The notes under the pieces are model-generated. The model was not told the DNA's origin and did no database searches. It saw only the letters and a list, made by a program, of their open reading frames with translations. A program made the translations under genes and the position numbers. From Nitriliruptorales bacterium (GTDB lineage: Bacteria; Actinomycetota; Nitriliruptoria; Euzebyales; Egibacteraceae), in assembly GCA_007119305.1 (NCBI GenBank), contig SKPY01000176.1, positions 1 through 22,108 on the forward strand: 22,108 nt of DNA. The letters are read 5' to 3'. Of the stretch, positions 8,501 through 17,259 are shown one piece after another (within the stretch, counting starts at the first letter, position 1; every line of letters begins with the position of its first letter).

Positions 8501-11500
8501 GGTTGTCGCCGCTCGGCGCCTCGCGCAGCGGGGTGAGGTCGCCCGTGGCCGACGGCGGAATCGCCGGGACCACGTGAACCTCGTCGTTGTCGGACACGTC
8601 GCGTGGCGGGTCGAAGGCGGTGATGTGGACGCTGTTGCCGCCGATGAGCGCGTCGCGGCCGGGGCCGCCGAACAGCGCGTCGTCGCCGGGGCCGCCGACG
8701 AGCAGGTCGTCGCCGGACGGGCCGGTGTCCACGGGCACGAACCGGCCCCAGACGTCGTTGACGTTGACGTCGCCGTAGCGCGCGGCGGCCGCGACCTCGT
8801 CGATCGGTTCGCGCGCGCCGTCGCCGAACAGCAGGTCGTCACCGCCCTGGCCGAACAGCAGGTCGTTCGAGCCGGTGCCGCCGCCGAGGGCGCCGCCGAT
8901 CAGGACGTCGTCGCCGGCGGTGGCCGGGTCGGAGTCGTCACCGGGCCCGGGCACGTCGTAGAGCTCGACGAGCCAGCTGCTGCCGTGGATCCCCGCGCCG
9001 GGGGCGGTCCGCTCGATGCGGGCGTTGTCGCCGGCGAGCGCGTCGTCGCCGGCGCCGCCGACGAGCCGGTTGGCGCCGCTGGGCACCTCTGGCCGTGAGC
9101 TGCCGCCGATCAGCGCGTCGTCGCCGGGGCCGCCGTGCAGCTTGTCGTCGCCGGGGCCGCCCTCGAGGTAGTCGTCGCCGCCGCCGCCGCGCAGGTCGTC
9201 GTTGCCCGGGCCGCCGAACAGCCGGTCGTCGCCGGCGCCGCCGATGAGCTCGTCGTTGCCGCCGACGTTGAGCATGACGGTGACCGTGCGGTCGCCCGCG
9301 CCCGCGCCGTGAGCGGTGATGTGCCCGTCGTCGCCGACGAGGACGTCGCCGTGACGGCCGGCCATGAGCTTGTCGCTGCCGGGGTTGCCGGTCAGCGGGT
9401 CCTGCTCGGCTGCCCGGCCGCCGATGAGGCGGTTGCTCGTGATGTCCGCGCTCGGCAGCAGGGTGGCGTCCACCTCGGCGCCGACGCCGTCCTCGGCGAC
9501 GTCGGCGTGGTCGCCGATGACGAGGTCGTCGCCCCGCCCGCCGATCAGCAGGTCGGAGCCGGCGTCGATGCGCGACACGGGGGTGCCCGCCGCGGTCTGG
9601 CGCACCGGCCACCCGCCGACGAGGACGTCGTGGCCGGGCCCGCCGATGAGCGTGTCGTCTCCAGGACCGCCGTAGAGCCGGTCGTCTCCGCCGAAGGTGT
9701 CGAGCGGGGCGACCCCCTCGGGGTAGCCGTGCGCGTCGCGGTCGGCGAGCGGCTCGAACGCGTCGGCGTCGAGGCCGGCCGGGTACAGCTCCAAGCCGCC
9801 GACATGGCTAGGACGCAGGCTCGGGTCGTCCGGTCGGGCGTTGTCGCCGATGAGCAGGTCGTCGCCGCCGGAGCCCCACAGCTCGTCGTCGCCCGGCGAG
9901 CCGAGATCGCGCAGGGACCCGCCGATGAGCAGCGCGTCGTCGGTCGCGGGTCCGTCGAAGGCGATGACGCCGATGATCTCGGGGAGGGCGCCCTCGTGGC
10001 CGTTGTTGTTCTCCTCGGCACGGACGACCTCGGCGTTGTGCGCGACGAGGTGGTCGTTGCCGGGGCCGCCGACGAGGATGTTGCGTCCCGGCTGGTCCTC
10101 GTCGTCGCTCGACGTGCCGCCGACGAGCGCGTTGTTGCCCGGCCCGCCGTGGAGGAAGTCGTTGCCGCGGCCGCCGTAGATCTCATCGTTGCCGGGACCG
10201 CCGAAGAGCCGGTCGTTGCCGGGGCCGCCGTCGAGCACGTCGTCGCCGCCCTGGCTCTGGTCGACCCAGACGTTGCCGTCGACGTCGGCGCCGCCATCGT
10301 CGCCGATGAGGATGTCGTCCCCGCGGCCGCCGAACAGCTGATCGTCCCCGGGGTCCTCGCTGCCGTCGGGCAGCGGGAGGACGTGCGCGTCGTTGGGCAG
10401 GTGGCCGGTGTCTGACGGCCCCAGGATGAGGCTGCCGCCGATGAGCAGGTCGCCCTCGGAGCCGCTCTCCGGGTCGCCGCCGTGGAGGATGTCGTTCCCG
10501 CTGCCGCCGACGAGCACGTCGCGGCCGGGTCCGCCGTGGAGCTGGTCGTCGCCGCCGAGGCCGAGCAGGATGTTGTCCCCGCCGGTCGCGTAGATCCGGT
10601 CGTTGCCGTCGTCGCCCGGCGCGGGGTCCTCGTCGGGGTCGTCCGGCGGCGGGCGCTCGGTCAGGTCGATGTTGATGCTGCCCGTATTGGTCACGCAGCG
10701 GCCGTCACCGATGAGGATGTCGTTCCCGCGGCCGCCGACGATGACGTCGTTGCCGGGCCCGCCGCAGACGATCGCGTTGGCCTCCATGGGGATGACCGAC
10801 TCGTCGTCGTTGCCGTTCGGGTTGTCGTTGTCGCCGAGCGCCTCGGCGACGTCGACGCCGTCGAGCAGCTGGATGACGTCGTCGCCTCGTCCACCGTCGA
10901 CGACGATCTTCACGTTGCGTCCGTACACCGTGCGCCCGGTGACCCCGTGGTACTCCTCGTACTCGCCGAACGCGGCGACGGAGAAGGACGTGTTGTCGTC
11001 GTTGAGCGGCCGGATGACGACCTCTTCGTCCTCGAGCGGTTGTCCCGGACCTTCGAGGCCGACGTTGCGCTCGCCGGCGAGCGGGCCGACGTGCACGACG
11101 AGCACCCCGTCGTCCACGTCGGCGAGGTTCGGCTCGTCGGGATCGCAGACGGCCGAGAAGATGTCCTCGAGCCGGAGGATCGAGTACTCGAAGATCGTCG
11201 ACCGGGTCGTCTTCGAGGTGAACCCGAGCCGGATCTTCAGGAACGTGTTGAGGAACACGTCGAGCTGCCCGCCCACCTCGAACAGGCAGATCGGCGTGTT
11301 GATGTTGTCGACGATCTGGTCGGCACGGACCTTCCCGGTCCCGCTCTCGTCGCGCAGGTCGAAGTCGATGAGCGAGCGCAGGCCGAGCTCGAGGCCGGCG
11401 GAGATGATCCCGACGCTCACGCCGGCGCCGGCGGCGAACGTCGCGGACAGCTCGATCTCGGGCACGTCGTTGCCGTGCTCGTCGAGGTCGTCGAGGAAGA

Positions 11501-14500
11501 CGCCGTGGAAGAACAGCCCGACCCCGCTGACCACCTGAGTGGCGCTGGCGCCGTCGTTGAAGCGTTCGACGGCGCGGCGGATCCCGTACGTGTCGAAGCC
11601 GACCGCGAAACGGCCCTCGATCTGTGCGGAGGCGGACAGCGAGAACCCGATCGGGACCGGCCCGACGAAGATCGGCGGGAAGTCGTGCGTGACGGCGAAC
11701 CCGGCCCGCAGCGTGCCCGAGTCCCACCGCACGAGGACCGGGTCCGCGCCGACGAGCAATCCGATCAGCTCGGAGGGGTTCTCGAACGCCGGGAAGCTCA
11801 GCCCGCCGGCCTCAGTCCGGCCGACGAACGCGCCGGCTTCAGTGCCGAGCTCGCTCAGCAGGTTGTCGACCTCGCCGTTGTCGGGCGACGTCGTGCTGAG
11901 GATCAGCGCCTCACGTTGGCCGGGCGGCTTGGGCGCGCCGCGCAGCGCGTCCAGGTTGAGGTCGACCGCAGCGGCGATCGTGATCGCGTCGCTGTCGTCG
12001 TTCGCGTCGTCGAGGTCGTTCAGGAGCTGGACGACCGCGACGACGCGGCGGATGAACTCGAGGTCGCCGTCGGCCGCCTCGAACAGCTCGAGCATCGTGA
12101 TGGGGGGCAGGCCGACCGACTCGGCGAGGTCGGACAGGCCGGGGATGGGGGCGCTGATCGTGTCGATCACCGGCTGGAACGGCTCGGTGAACCGCCGCAC
12201 CTCCCCGAGGGTCTCGCCGACGAAGTCGTTCACGAAGGCGCCGAGGTCGACGGAGACGTCGCGGAACCCGAAGGCTTTCGGGTCGTTGACGTCGAGCTCG
12301 AACCCGCCCTGGGAGTCGACGTCGAACTCCCAGAAGAGCAGGAAATCGGCCTCGATGGTGGGGAAGACCTCTGGGAAGTCCTCGGCGTCGAGGCCCGGCA
12401 GCGTCGTGCTCGTCGTGAGCTTGTAGCGCAGGTCCGTGGTGGCGTCGGCGCTGACGACGAACGTCTCGCGGTCCAGCGACAGCAGCTGCTGCAGCGGCAG
12501 CCGTCCGTCGTCGCCGGCGCGCACTTCCGCCCCGAGGACGAGTCGCAGGTCGTGCCCCTTGTCTCCGAACTCGTCGTCGTAGGGGAACGGCGGCGGCTCT
12601 TCGTTGTTTTCATCGTTGTCGTCCTCCTCCGGGACGAGCTTCTCGAGGTCGACGCGGAACAGCGCGAGGTCGCCCGATATCGCAAGCGGCAGATCGACGG
12701 TGGTCTCGACCCCGAGCTGCTGGCGGGTGGCGCCGCCCTCGTCCTCGGTGCTGAGGAAGAAGCCGCCGCTGCGGTCGACCCCGACGGCGAGCTCGAGCGC
12801 GACGTCGACCGAGGCGCCAAGCGGGCTGTCGACGTTGAGCGACAGGCCGGGGAACCCGAGGTCGAAGTCGTCGATCACGCCGCTGGTGTCCTCGCTGAAG
12901 GCGAGCGTGATCTCGGCGCCGTCGACAGTCTCGACGCCCGCCGTGAGGTCGCACCCGTCCTCGCATTGCAGCTCGATCGTGATGGCGAGCTCGCCCAACG
13001 ACTCGAACACGTCGTCGAGCGCCTCTTGGAGCGCGTCCTGGAGCGCCTCCACGGTCTCGATTTCCCCGAACTCCTCCTCGAATGCCGCGAGGAACGCGTC
13101 GAGGTCGGCCAGGGCGCTGTCGAGGTCTGCCGCGAGCCCGGCGCCGCCGTCGAGCACCTCGCCGATCACCGGCACGCGCACGCCCTGCCGCGCGCCATCA
13201 AGGCTGCGGGCGACCCGCTCGACCACGTAGCGCAGCCCGTCGAAGAGCACCCGCCAGTCGATGGCGGCCGCGAGAAGCCGCTCGGCGAGCTCGTCGGGGG
13301 CGTCCACGTCCCAGGTGTCGGTGTCGAACAGGTCGCCGGCTGCGAACGTGATGTCGCCGATCCAGCCGTCGCCGCCGATGTACAACGGCAGCCGCGCGCA
13401 CGCCTGCCCCTCGAGACCGTCGGGGACTTCGTCCTCGCGGTTGGACTCGTCGAGGAAGTCGTTGTCTTGCTCCCCGTTCTCCTCGTCGTTGTCGCCGTTC
13501 TCGGGCTCGGGCGGCTCGAGGCCGCCGGGGCACCTCACGGCGTCCTCGACGGGGAACCGCGCGTCGAGGCCGGCGGCCCAGGTGCCAACCTGCTGGATGG
13601 CCACGCGGTCAGCGTCGTCGACGGTGTTGTCGATCTCGATGCCGAGGCCGACCCGCCCCACGGCCGGGACGCCCTCGCGTCCGGCAGACACCGTCAAGGG
13701 GCCGAGCGCGATCTCGAGCACGCTTTGCGCGTCGACCGCGAGCGACCCCTCGATGCCGCTGGAGTCGAACAGCACTGCGCGCGGCGCGCCCACCACCTGG
13801 AAGGGCTCGTCAGGGTCGGCGCTCAGGCTCACGTTGGGCAGCTCGACGCCGACGTCGAGCGCGGCGGTGATGTCGTAGTCGACCTCGATCTGGCCGTCGG
13901 AGCTCAAGCCGACGAGCGAGCCGGCGGCGTCGCCGAGCGCGTCACGAAGGTCGAGCTGCAGCGGCAGCGAGACGGGCCGTTCGATCGTGCAGTCGGCGTC
14001 CTCGCCGCCGCAGGCGGACAGCGCGGTCCGCAACACCACGGTGAACGACCCGTCGTCCTCGGTGATGACCTCGGGGGACAGCAGCGTCGGCGCGTCCGGG
14101 TTGCAGCTGCCGACGCCGAGCTCTTCGGCGAGCACGCAGTTGAGCCGCTCGACGGCGGCCTGCAGCGTCAGGTCCGGGTCGGAGGCGACCCGCCCGATGG
14201 TCTCGCGGACCTCGGCGACACCCGTGACCAGGTCCTCGAGGTCGACGTCGACGACCGGGATGGTCCCGAGTTCGGTGCCCTCGCGCACCTGCTCCTGCAG
14301 TTGGGCGGTGAGCCCGTCGAGCGCGCCGAGGAGCAGCTCGAGCAGTGCGAACGGGTCGTCGTCGAAGCGGAAGTCGAGCAGCCCGCCGAGGTCGTCGGTG
14401 TTCACGTCGACGTCCAGCGGCGGCGGCGCGTCCGGATGGTCGAACCCGACCCACTCCGCGGAGATGCTGATGGAGCCGTCAAGCTCGGTGTCCCCGACCT

Positions 14501-16463
14501 GAGCGGCGAGGGTGAGGTCGAACGCGGGCACGACGACGTCGACGTCGACCGCGACGCTGTCGAGATCGCTGAGGCCGTCGATGAGCTCAGCGAGAGTGAG
14601 CTTGCCCTCCTCGGCGCCGTCCTCGAAGCCGACCTGGATCATGTGGTCGGCCTCGCCGGCTTCGATCCGAAACGTGTCTTCACCGGTCGTGGCGGACAGC
14701 CCGAGGAACCCGATCGTCCCGCGCAGGTCAAGCGTGCCGGTGACAGGCAGGTCGATCGCCACGCCGCTGTCGTCGGTGAGGATCTTCACCCGCTCGCTGA
14801 CGGCGATGAGCTCGTCGGGCTCGAAGTCGACCGCGTCGAAGTCGAAGTCGGCGTCGGCGAGCTCCGCACGCTTTTCGTCGAAGGTAAGGTCGAAGGCGAG
14901 CTCCAGGGAGGCGAACACGCGCGGGTCCACCGAGAGCTCGCTCTGGCGCGGCTCGCCGGGCGCCGCGGCGTCGATGAGGTTGCCGACCCCCGACAGCGCC
15001 TCGAGCCGGTCGGAGATGTCGATGCGCAGCTCGCGGCCCTCGGGCAGGTCCGGTGACAGATCCCAGTCCAGATCGAAGGTCAGCTCGGTCGAGGTGACGT
15101 CGTAGGCGAGGCCTTCAAGCGACACCTCTGCCCGTTGGGCGAGGCTGTCGAGGATCGCCTCGAGGTCGGTGAGGTCGAGCGCGACGAGCAGCTCGCGGTC
15201 GAGGTCCTCGAGCAGCCGGATGCGGCCGTCGTCCTCAATGCGCGCGAGGGCGATCTCCTCCCCGTCGATCGTCGCCGTCTGGTCGAGAAGCCAGTCGAGG
15301 ACGGCCTGGCCCGCGTGGACGAGCTGGCTGCCCCGCTCGCGCAGCAGCGGCAGCTTGAGGTCGGCGACGCCGGACTGCTGCGTGGCGCCCAGCGCGACGG
15401 CGAGCTGGGCGATCCCGGCGATGACCTCTTCGAGGAGGATGTTGCGGAAATCGGCGAGGTCCCCGAGATCGACCTCGATCGCGTCGACCCAGCCGGCGAG
15501 GTCGCTGCGGTCCTCCCACTGCTCGGCGACCAGGTCGATCGACGCCTCGACTTCGTCGACGCCGTCGAGGTCGGTGGAGAGGTCGAAGGCGACGTTGGCG
15601 TCTGCTTCGGACGCATCGACGGTGAACAGTTCGACGCCGGGGGTCTCGGTCCAGTCAGCCAGTGACAGCGTCGCCTCGGTGCTCGCCTCGAGGGCGACGG
15701 CGGCCCCCACCGCGCCGGTGGCCTCCACCGCGAGGATGCCGACGTTCATCGTCAGCTCGCCGGGTCCGAAGCTGATGCCGGGGTCTTCGTCTTCGGGGTC
15801 GCCGAGGACGGCGCCGATCTCGAGCCCCTCGAGGCTCACGCGCAAGTCGAGGTCGTCGACGTCGGTGTCGTAGTCGATCCTGAGCGTCGCATCGAGGCCG
15901 ACATGGATCGGCAGCGCGCCGCTGTCATAGGCGACGAGGTCGGAGAGCACGACGAGCGGTGCGAACACCTCACGCTCGAGGCTCACGTCGAGCGTGACGG
16001 TCTCGGCCTCGTCGTCGAGGACGCCGTCGAGCCCGACGGCCGCGCGGAAGTCCTCCTCGAGGCCTTCGAAGGAGTCCTCGTGCTCGAACGCGAGCCCGTC
16101 CTCAAGGTCGGCCCGCAGCTCCTCCATCGTGTCCGACAGTGCCTCGACACGCTCGGCGAGCTCGTCGAAGAAGAACCCCAGCGACAGCAGCTCGTCCAGC
16201 GGCGCCGGGGTCAACGGCACCGTCTCGAGCAGCTCGGCTGCGGTGTCGACACCGGCGAGCGCCCGCAGCGCCTGGGAGATGCCGTCGCGCAAGCGCTGCG
16301 CCTCCGGCTCCGGCTCCGCAGACGCCGGCGAGACGAGCGGCGCGGCGAGAGGGAACATGAGCGCGAGCGCGCACACGCCGGCGATCCACCGTGCTCCCCG
16401 CCTGCCACGACCTCCACGACGCAGACCTGCCCAGAATCCCGCATCCCGCATGGTGAGCCCCAT
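5553..16463 (-). CDS. Giant secreted RTX-type calcium-binding protein
   Basis: An uninterrupted 3,636-residue exported protein. Residues 1-49 are a Sec signal peptide (basic n-region, IAGVCALALMFPLAAPLV core, cleavage after ASA). Residues 50 to about 1,860 are acidic, with alternating helical stretches (LRDGISQALRALAG) and amphipathic strands (VSLPLQLDLRDAL), plus Asn/Asp/Glu-rich linkers near 990-1,010, 1,275-1,290 and 1,884. About 1,865-3,490 is hemolysin-type calcium-binding repeat (GGPGNDVIVGGRGNDILIGD and many variants) in higher-order units. The last 145 residues form a non-repeat cap ending HTDTPGHFVCD. Cysteines occur mostly in local pairs, as expected outside the cell. No LPXTG motif, transmembrane anchor, catalytic domain or type I secretion gene is seen. 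Calcium binding is known for this repeat; an adhesin or surface-layer role is inference. The start is uncertain: a second ATG at 16449-16451 is almost equally good. Confidence 0.9.
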   Translation of the reverse strand: MGLTMRDAGFWAGLRRGGRGRRGARWIAGVCALALMFPLAAPLVSPASAEPEPEAQRLRDGISQALRALAGVDTAAELLETVPLTPAPLDELLSLGFFFDELAERVEALSDTMEELRADLEDGLAFEHEDSFEGLEEDFRAAVGLDGVLDDEAETVTLDVSLEREVFAPLVVLSDLVAYDSGALPIHVGLDATLRIDYDTDVDDLDLRVSLEGLEIGAVLGDPEDEDPGISFGPGELTMNVGILAVEATGAVGAAVALEASTEATLSLADWTETPGVELFTVDASEADANVAFDLSTDLDGVDEVEASIDLVAEQWEDRSDLAGWVDAIEVDLGDLADFRNILLEEVIAGIAQLAVALGATQQSGVADLKLPLLRERGSQLVHAGQAVLDWLLDQTATIDGEEIALARIEDDGRIRLLEDLDRELLVALDLTDLEAILDSLAQRAEVSLEGLAYDVTSTELTFDLDWDLSPDLPEGRELRIDISDRLEALSGVGNLIDAAAPGEPRQSELSVDPRVFASLELAFDLTFDEKRAELADADFDFDAVDFEPDELIAVSERVKILTDDSGVAIDLPVTGTLDLRGTIGFLGLSATTGEDTFRIEAGEADHMIQVGFEDGAEEGKLTLAELIDGLSDLDSVAVDVDVVVPAFDLTLAAQVGDTELDGSISISAEWVGFDHPDAPPPLDVDVNTDDLGGLLDFRFDDDPFALLELLLGALDGLTAQLQEQVREGTELGTIPVVDVDLEDLVTGVAEVRETIGRVASDPDLTLQAAVERLNCVLAEELGVGSCNPDAPTLLSPEVITEDDGSFTVVLRTALSACGGEDADCTIERPVSLPLQLDLRDALGDAAGSLVGLSSDGQIEVDYDITAALDVGVELPNVSLSADPDEPFQVVGAPRAVLFDSSGIEGSLAVDAQSVLEIALGPLTVSAGREGVPAVGRVGLGIEIDNTVDDADRVAIQQVGTWAAGLDARFPVEDAVRCPGGLEPPEPENGDNDEENGEQDNDFLDESNREDEVPDGLEGQACARLPLYIGGDGWIGDITFAAGDLFDTDTWDVDAPDELAERLLAAAIDWRVLFDGLRYVVERVARSLDGARQGVRVPVIGEVLDGGAGLAADLDSALADLDAFLAAFEEEFGEIETVEALQDALQEALDDVFESLGELAITIELQCEDGCDLTAGVETVDGAEITLAFSEDTSGVIDDFDLGFPGLSLNVDSPLGASVDVALELAVGVDRSGGFFLSTEDEGGATRQQLGVETTVDLPLAISGDLALFRVDLEKLVPEEDDNDENNEEPPPFPYDDEFGDKGHDLRLVLGAEVRAGDDGRLPLQQLLSLDRETFVVSADATTDLRYKLTTSTTLPGLDAEDFPEVFPTIEADFLLFWEFDVDSQGGFELDVNDPKAFGFRDVSVDLGAFVNDFVGETLGEVRRFTEPFQPVIDTISAPIPGLSDLAESVGLPPITMLELFEAADGDLEFIRRVVAVVQLLNDLDDANDDSDAITIAAAVDLNLDALRGAPKPPGQREALILSTTSPDNGEVDNLLSELGTEAGAFVGRTEAGGLSFPAFENPSELIGLLVGADPVLVRWDSGTLRAGFAVTHDFPPIFVGPVPIGFSLSASAQIEGRFAVGFDTYGIRRAVERFNDGASATQVVSGVGLFFHGVFLDDLDEHGNDVPEIELSATFAAGAGVSVGIISAGLELGLRSLIDFDLRDESGTGKVRADQIVDNINTPICLFEVGGQLDVFLNTFLKIRLGFTSKTTRSTIFEYSILRLEDIFSAVCDPDEPNLADVDDGVLVVHVGPLAGERNVGLEGPGQPLEDEEVVIRPLNDDNTSFSVAAFGEYEEYHGVTGRTVYGRNVKIVVDGGRGDDVIQLLDGVDVAEALGDNDNPNGNDDESVIPMEANAIVCGGPGNDVIVGGRGNDILIGDGRCVTNTGSINIDLTERPPPDDPDEDPAPGDDGNDRIYATGGDNILLGLGGDDQLHGGPGRDVLVGGSGNDILHGGDPESGSEGDLLIGGSLILGPSDTGHLPNDAHVLPLPDGSEDPGDDQLFGGRGDDILIGDDGGADVDGNVWVDQSQGGDDVLDGGPGNDRLFGGPGNDEIYGGRGNDFLHGGPGNNALVGGTSSDDEDQPGRNILVGGPGNDHLVAHNAEVVRAEENNNGHEGALPEIIGVIAFDGPATDDALLIGGSLRDLGSPGDDELWGSGGDDLLIGDNARPDDPSLRPSHVGGLELYPAGLDADAFEPLADRDAHGYPEGVAPLDTFGGDDRLYGGPGDDTLIGGPGHDVLVGGWPVRQTAAGTPVSRIDAGSDLLIGGRGDDLVIGDHADVAEDGVGAEVDATLLPSADITSNRLIGGRAAEQDPLTGNPGSDKLMAGRHGDVLVGDDGHITAHGAGAGDRTVTVMLNVGGNDELIGGAGDDRLFGGPGNDDLRGGGGDDYLEGGPGDDKLHGGPGDDALIGGSSRPEVPSGANRLVGGAGDDALAGDNARIERTAPGAGIHGSSWLVELYDVPGPGDDSDPATAGDDVLIGGALGGGTGSNDLLFGQGGDDLLFGDGAREPIDEVAAAARYGDVNVNDVWGRFVPVDTGPSGDDLLVGGPGDDALFGGPGRDALIGGNSVHITAFDPPRDVSDNDEVHVVPAIPPSATGDLTPLREAPSGDNLLAGGPGGDALAGDNARIERVPGEGVDGGPFVVELYEIAMAGEDAPDAATAGDDVLIGGSIGPDPTFASDDALFGQGGHDLLFGDHATVVGADGDAAAAAQYGDLTLNPTWGRFAPVDTGPGGDDRLEGGAGNDVAFGGPGEDIVIGGSDRHQPLPDDWDGTAPGPVELEGAVAGSDVLVGGRGDDLLAGDNARVQRLTAAAQGDGWAQAAAEAAYGVDLYDVAYAGEDAPHPDTAGDDVLIGGSIGTAGTPVGDAGDDIGFGQGGDDLLIGDDAVRLDDARRFAPLHDASDGDDHLEGGPGDDVLFGNAGDDVLIGGSSDRGISDAATNGVVAGNDIIVGGPGDDYGLGDNGRVEEPAPWWATGLGGASVTPFDEPVAGEDLPLPDTFGDDLMIGGSLRGDDAGLFGEQAEADHPGHDLFHGQAGDDLMFGDDVVVDVGLVGDWADGWQALRPDLSTPMEDWPVATLDWVDDGDGGREAAAGGDDLLLGGPDDDVIFGGPGQDDIIGGSWDADRHDGRDLIDGGPGHDVVAGDNATILRPLDDDGMLTCQTYRHQPQGVDADPSLDADVGLGAWRTATNDGADREFACDVGTLDADPDEKVFTRVVRDIEMLDEEPGVTSGSDLVYGNHGDDDLIGQFDDTDAFHAGDWGEAPVWASGDDGIPGWRIVEWCRLDEQFAHPDIGGDAENMAEYLATKSVEVDGEFGLDDIAFGGDVLCGGPGEDAILGDQGVVRNIVEDGSREELIEPQEPFISTTVFREGTLTREVELTQMHVGGDDVLLGGDDSDWMHGGAGDDLMNGNDGDDVLFGGDGDDALWGGRGNDHLYGGHGDTHLDVRPRPASDDTRGRRVARAHDPPEWFFVAVDGDTYDGIDHIYGGWDSDAMQADVADTGPVQGDRLMDWAGTYNIYYLCPATYGAWVALREIQPGLLEYLINQAHGDGAFQPGTEGTSGFRELALVYHEDVAHNSNPPHTDTPGHFVCD
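6000..10900 (-). repeat. RTX nonapeptide region with higher-order units
   Basis: The coding repeat region of the giant gene (about residues 1,865-3,490). The basic unit is the nonapeptide GGxGxDxLx. On top of it, a longer unit recurs about seven times: an RTX block ending in GDNA or a variant, a short non-RTX insert often ending VELYD, then TAGDDVLIGGS, FGQGGDDLLFGD, a spacer often with RFAPVDTG, and another RTX block. The GDN landmarks lie near 10040, 9030, 8460, 7930, 7450, 6900 and 6310, so spacing is roughly 475-1,010 nt and three of the intervals are 564, 534 and 476 nt. The units are diverged, so duplication is old and the DNA repeat is imperfect. Confidence 0.85.
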
Positions 16464-16723
16464 CCCCAGGCGCGCACCGCCCCGCCGCAGACCGGACGCA
16501 GTGCGTCACACCCTCGTTTCGTGATGGACGCGACCCATGACCCGGCAGGAGCCGCGCTCTGAATGCCGCAGGTGGTAACACGGCTGCCAGACGATCACAA
16601 GGTGTGATCCGTACATCGTGGGAAATCTGCCCAACAAAGCGCACATGTTGTCACGGTTATGCGCGGACAGCGCGTACTTACCTCGCCGGGCTACCCACGA
16701 CACCGCCACACCGGCACGGGTAG
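16464..16723. other. Upstream region of the giant gene
   Basis: About 260 nt without a gene. It contains the 17-bp palindrome at 16593-16609 and is locally less GC-rich than the coding flanks, consistent with a promoter region for the minus-strand giant gene. Candidate -35/-10 pairs are weak (for example TTGTGA with TTACCA on the minus strand), so I do not assign one. Confidence 0.45.
16593..16609. promoter_or_regulatory. 17-bp palindrome, candidate operator of the giant gene
   Basis: GATCACA and TGTGATC are perfect inverted 7-mers separated by AGG. The site lies about 130 nt upstream of the giant gene start, in a non-coding stretch. Perfect dyads of this size usually bind a dimeric repressor or activator. 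No regulator gene for it is evident in the window. Confidence 0.5.
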
Positions 16724-16959
16724 TACCCCGGTGAGGCGGTCATCGCAGCCGCACACCGGGATGGCACCCGCGAGCTTTGGCTTGCAACCACAAACGACAA
16801 CGTCGCTGCACCGCGCTTCTACCAGCGCGGCTTCCGCGACGCGGAACTGCACGTCGACGGAGTAGACCCCATTCGAAGATCGAAGCCCTCGATCCCGACC
16901 GGGACACGTACGGCATTGCGATCCGTGACAACCTGATCCTCCTCCCCCCCACCCGGTAA
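16724..16959 (+). pseudogene. GNAT acetyltransferase relic
   Basis: One frame from 16724 reads VIAAAHRDGTRELWLATTND, NVAAPRFYQRGFRDAELHVD and IRRSKPSIP, which is the second half of a GNAT acetyltransferase: the TTNDN strand-loop and FYQRGF helix are characteristic of a common GNAT group. A frameshift at about 16870-16900 moves the ending DTYGIAIRDNLILLPP to another frame, stopping at 16957-16959. In intact relatives the tail reads as GIPIRDEIELE. The N-terminal half with the acetyl-CoA pyrophosphate loop is missing, and a TAG sits just before 16724. The fragment is non-functional. Confidence 0.7.
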
Positions 16960-17054
16960 TGACTGCGGAACCGTGGCTTGGGCGGGATGGTCCGAGTTCA
17001 GCGGATCGCGGAAGGTTGCTGCGGGGCCTCCCAGGCTTCCCTCCCGCCGCCCGG

Positions 17055-17110
17055 GACTACCGAGCGTGACGAAGATCGCCTGCGCCTGACCTCGGTACAA
17101 CCCGGCATAT
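17055..17110 (+). repeat. Short intergenic repeat, copy 1
   Basis: It begins GACTACCGAGCGTGACGAA and ends AACCCGGCATA. The AGCG and ACCCGGCATA blocks are separated by the same distance (within 1 nt) as in the copies at 18107 and 20262. The first block matches copy 2 at 17 of 19 bases. Confidence 0.55.
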
Positions 17111-17259
17111 CCCGAACTTGGCAGGCTGCATGAGGGTGGTTGGACCGAAGTCGCGTCGGGGTGGTTCGGCCCGGTGGCCATGCCATCTTCACGTACGGCC
17201 GGTGCCGCGCTTGGCGCTTGGCCGCCTCGCACCCTTCAACGACGTGGCCTCGCGACGGC

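Noticed and set aside
6000..10900. CRISPR or satellite-like tandem DNA repeat
   Set aside because: The periodic gtcgtcgccg-like DNA is explained by codons of RTX nonapeptides in one long reading frame; spacers are not unique and repeat units are diverged.
10482..15056. A plus-strand open frame of about 1,500 codons opposite the giant gene
   Set aside because: It mirrors the codon bias of the real minus-strand gene (Asp/Gly/Leu-rich RTX codons leave few stops on the other strand). It has no ribosome site, signal peptide or family motif.
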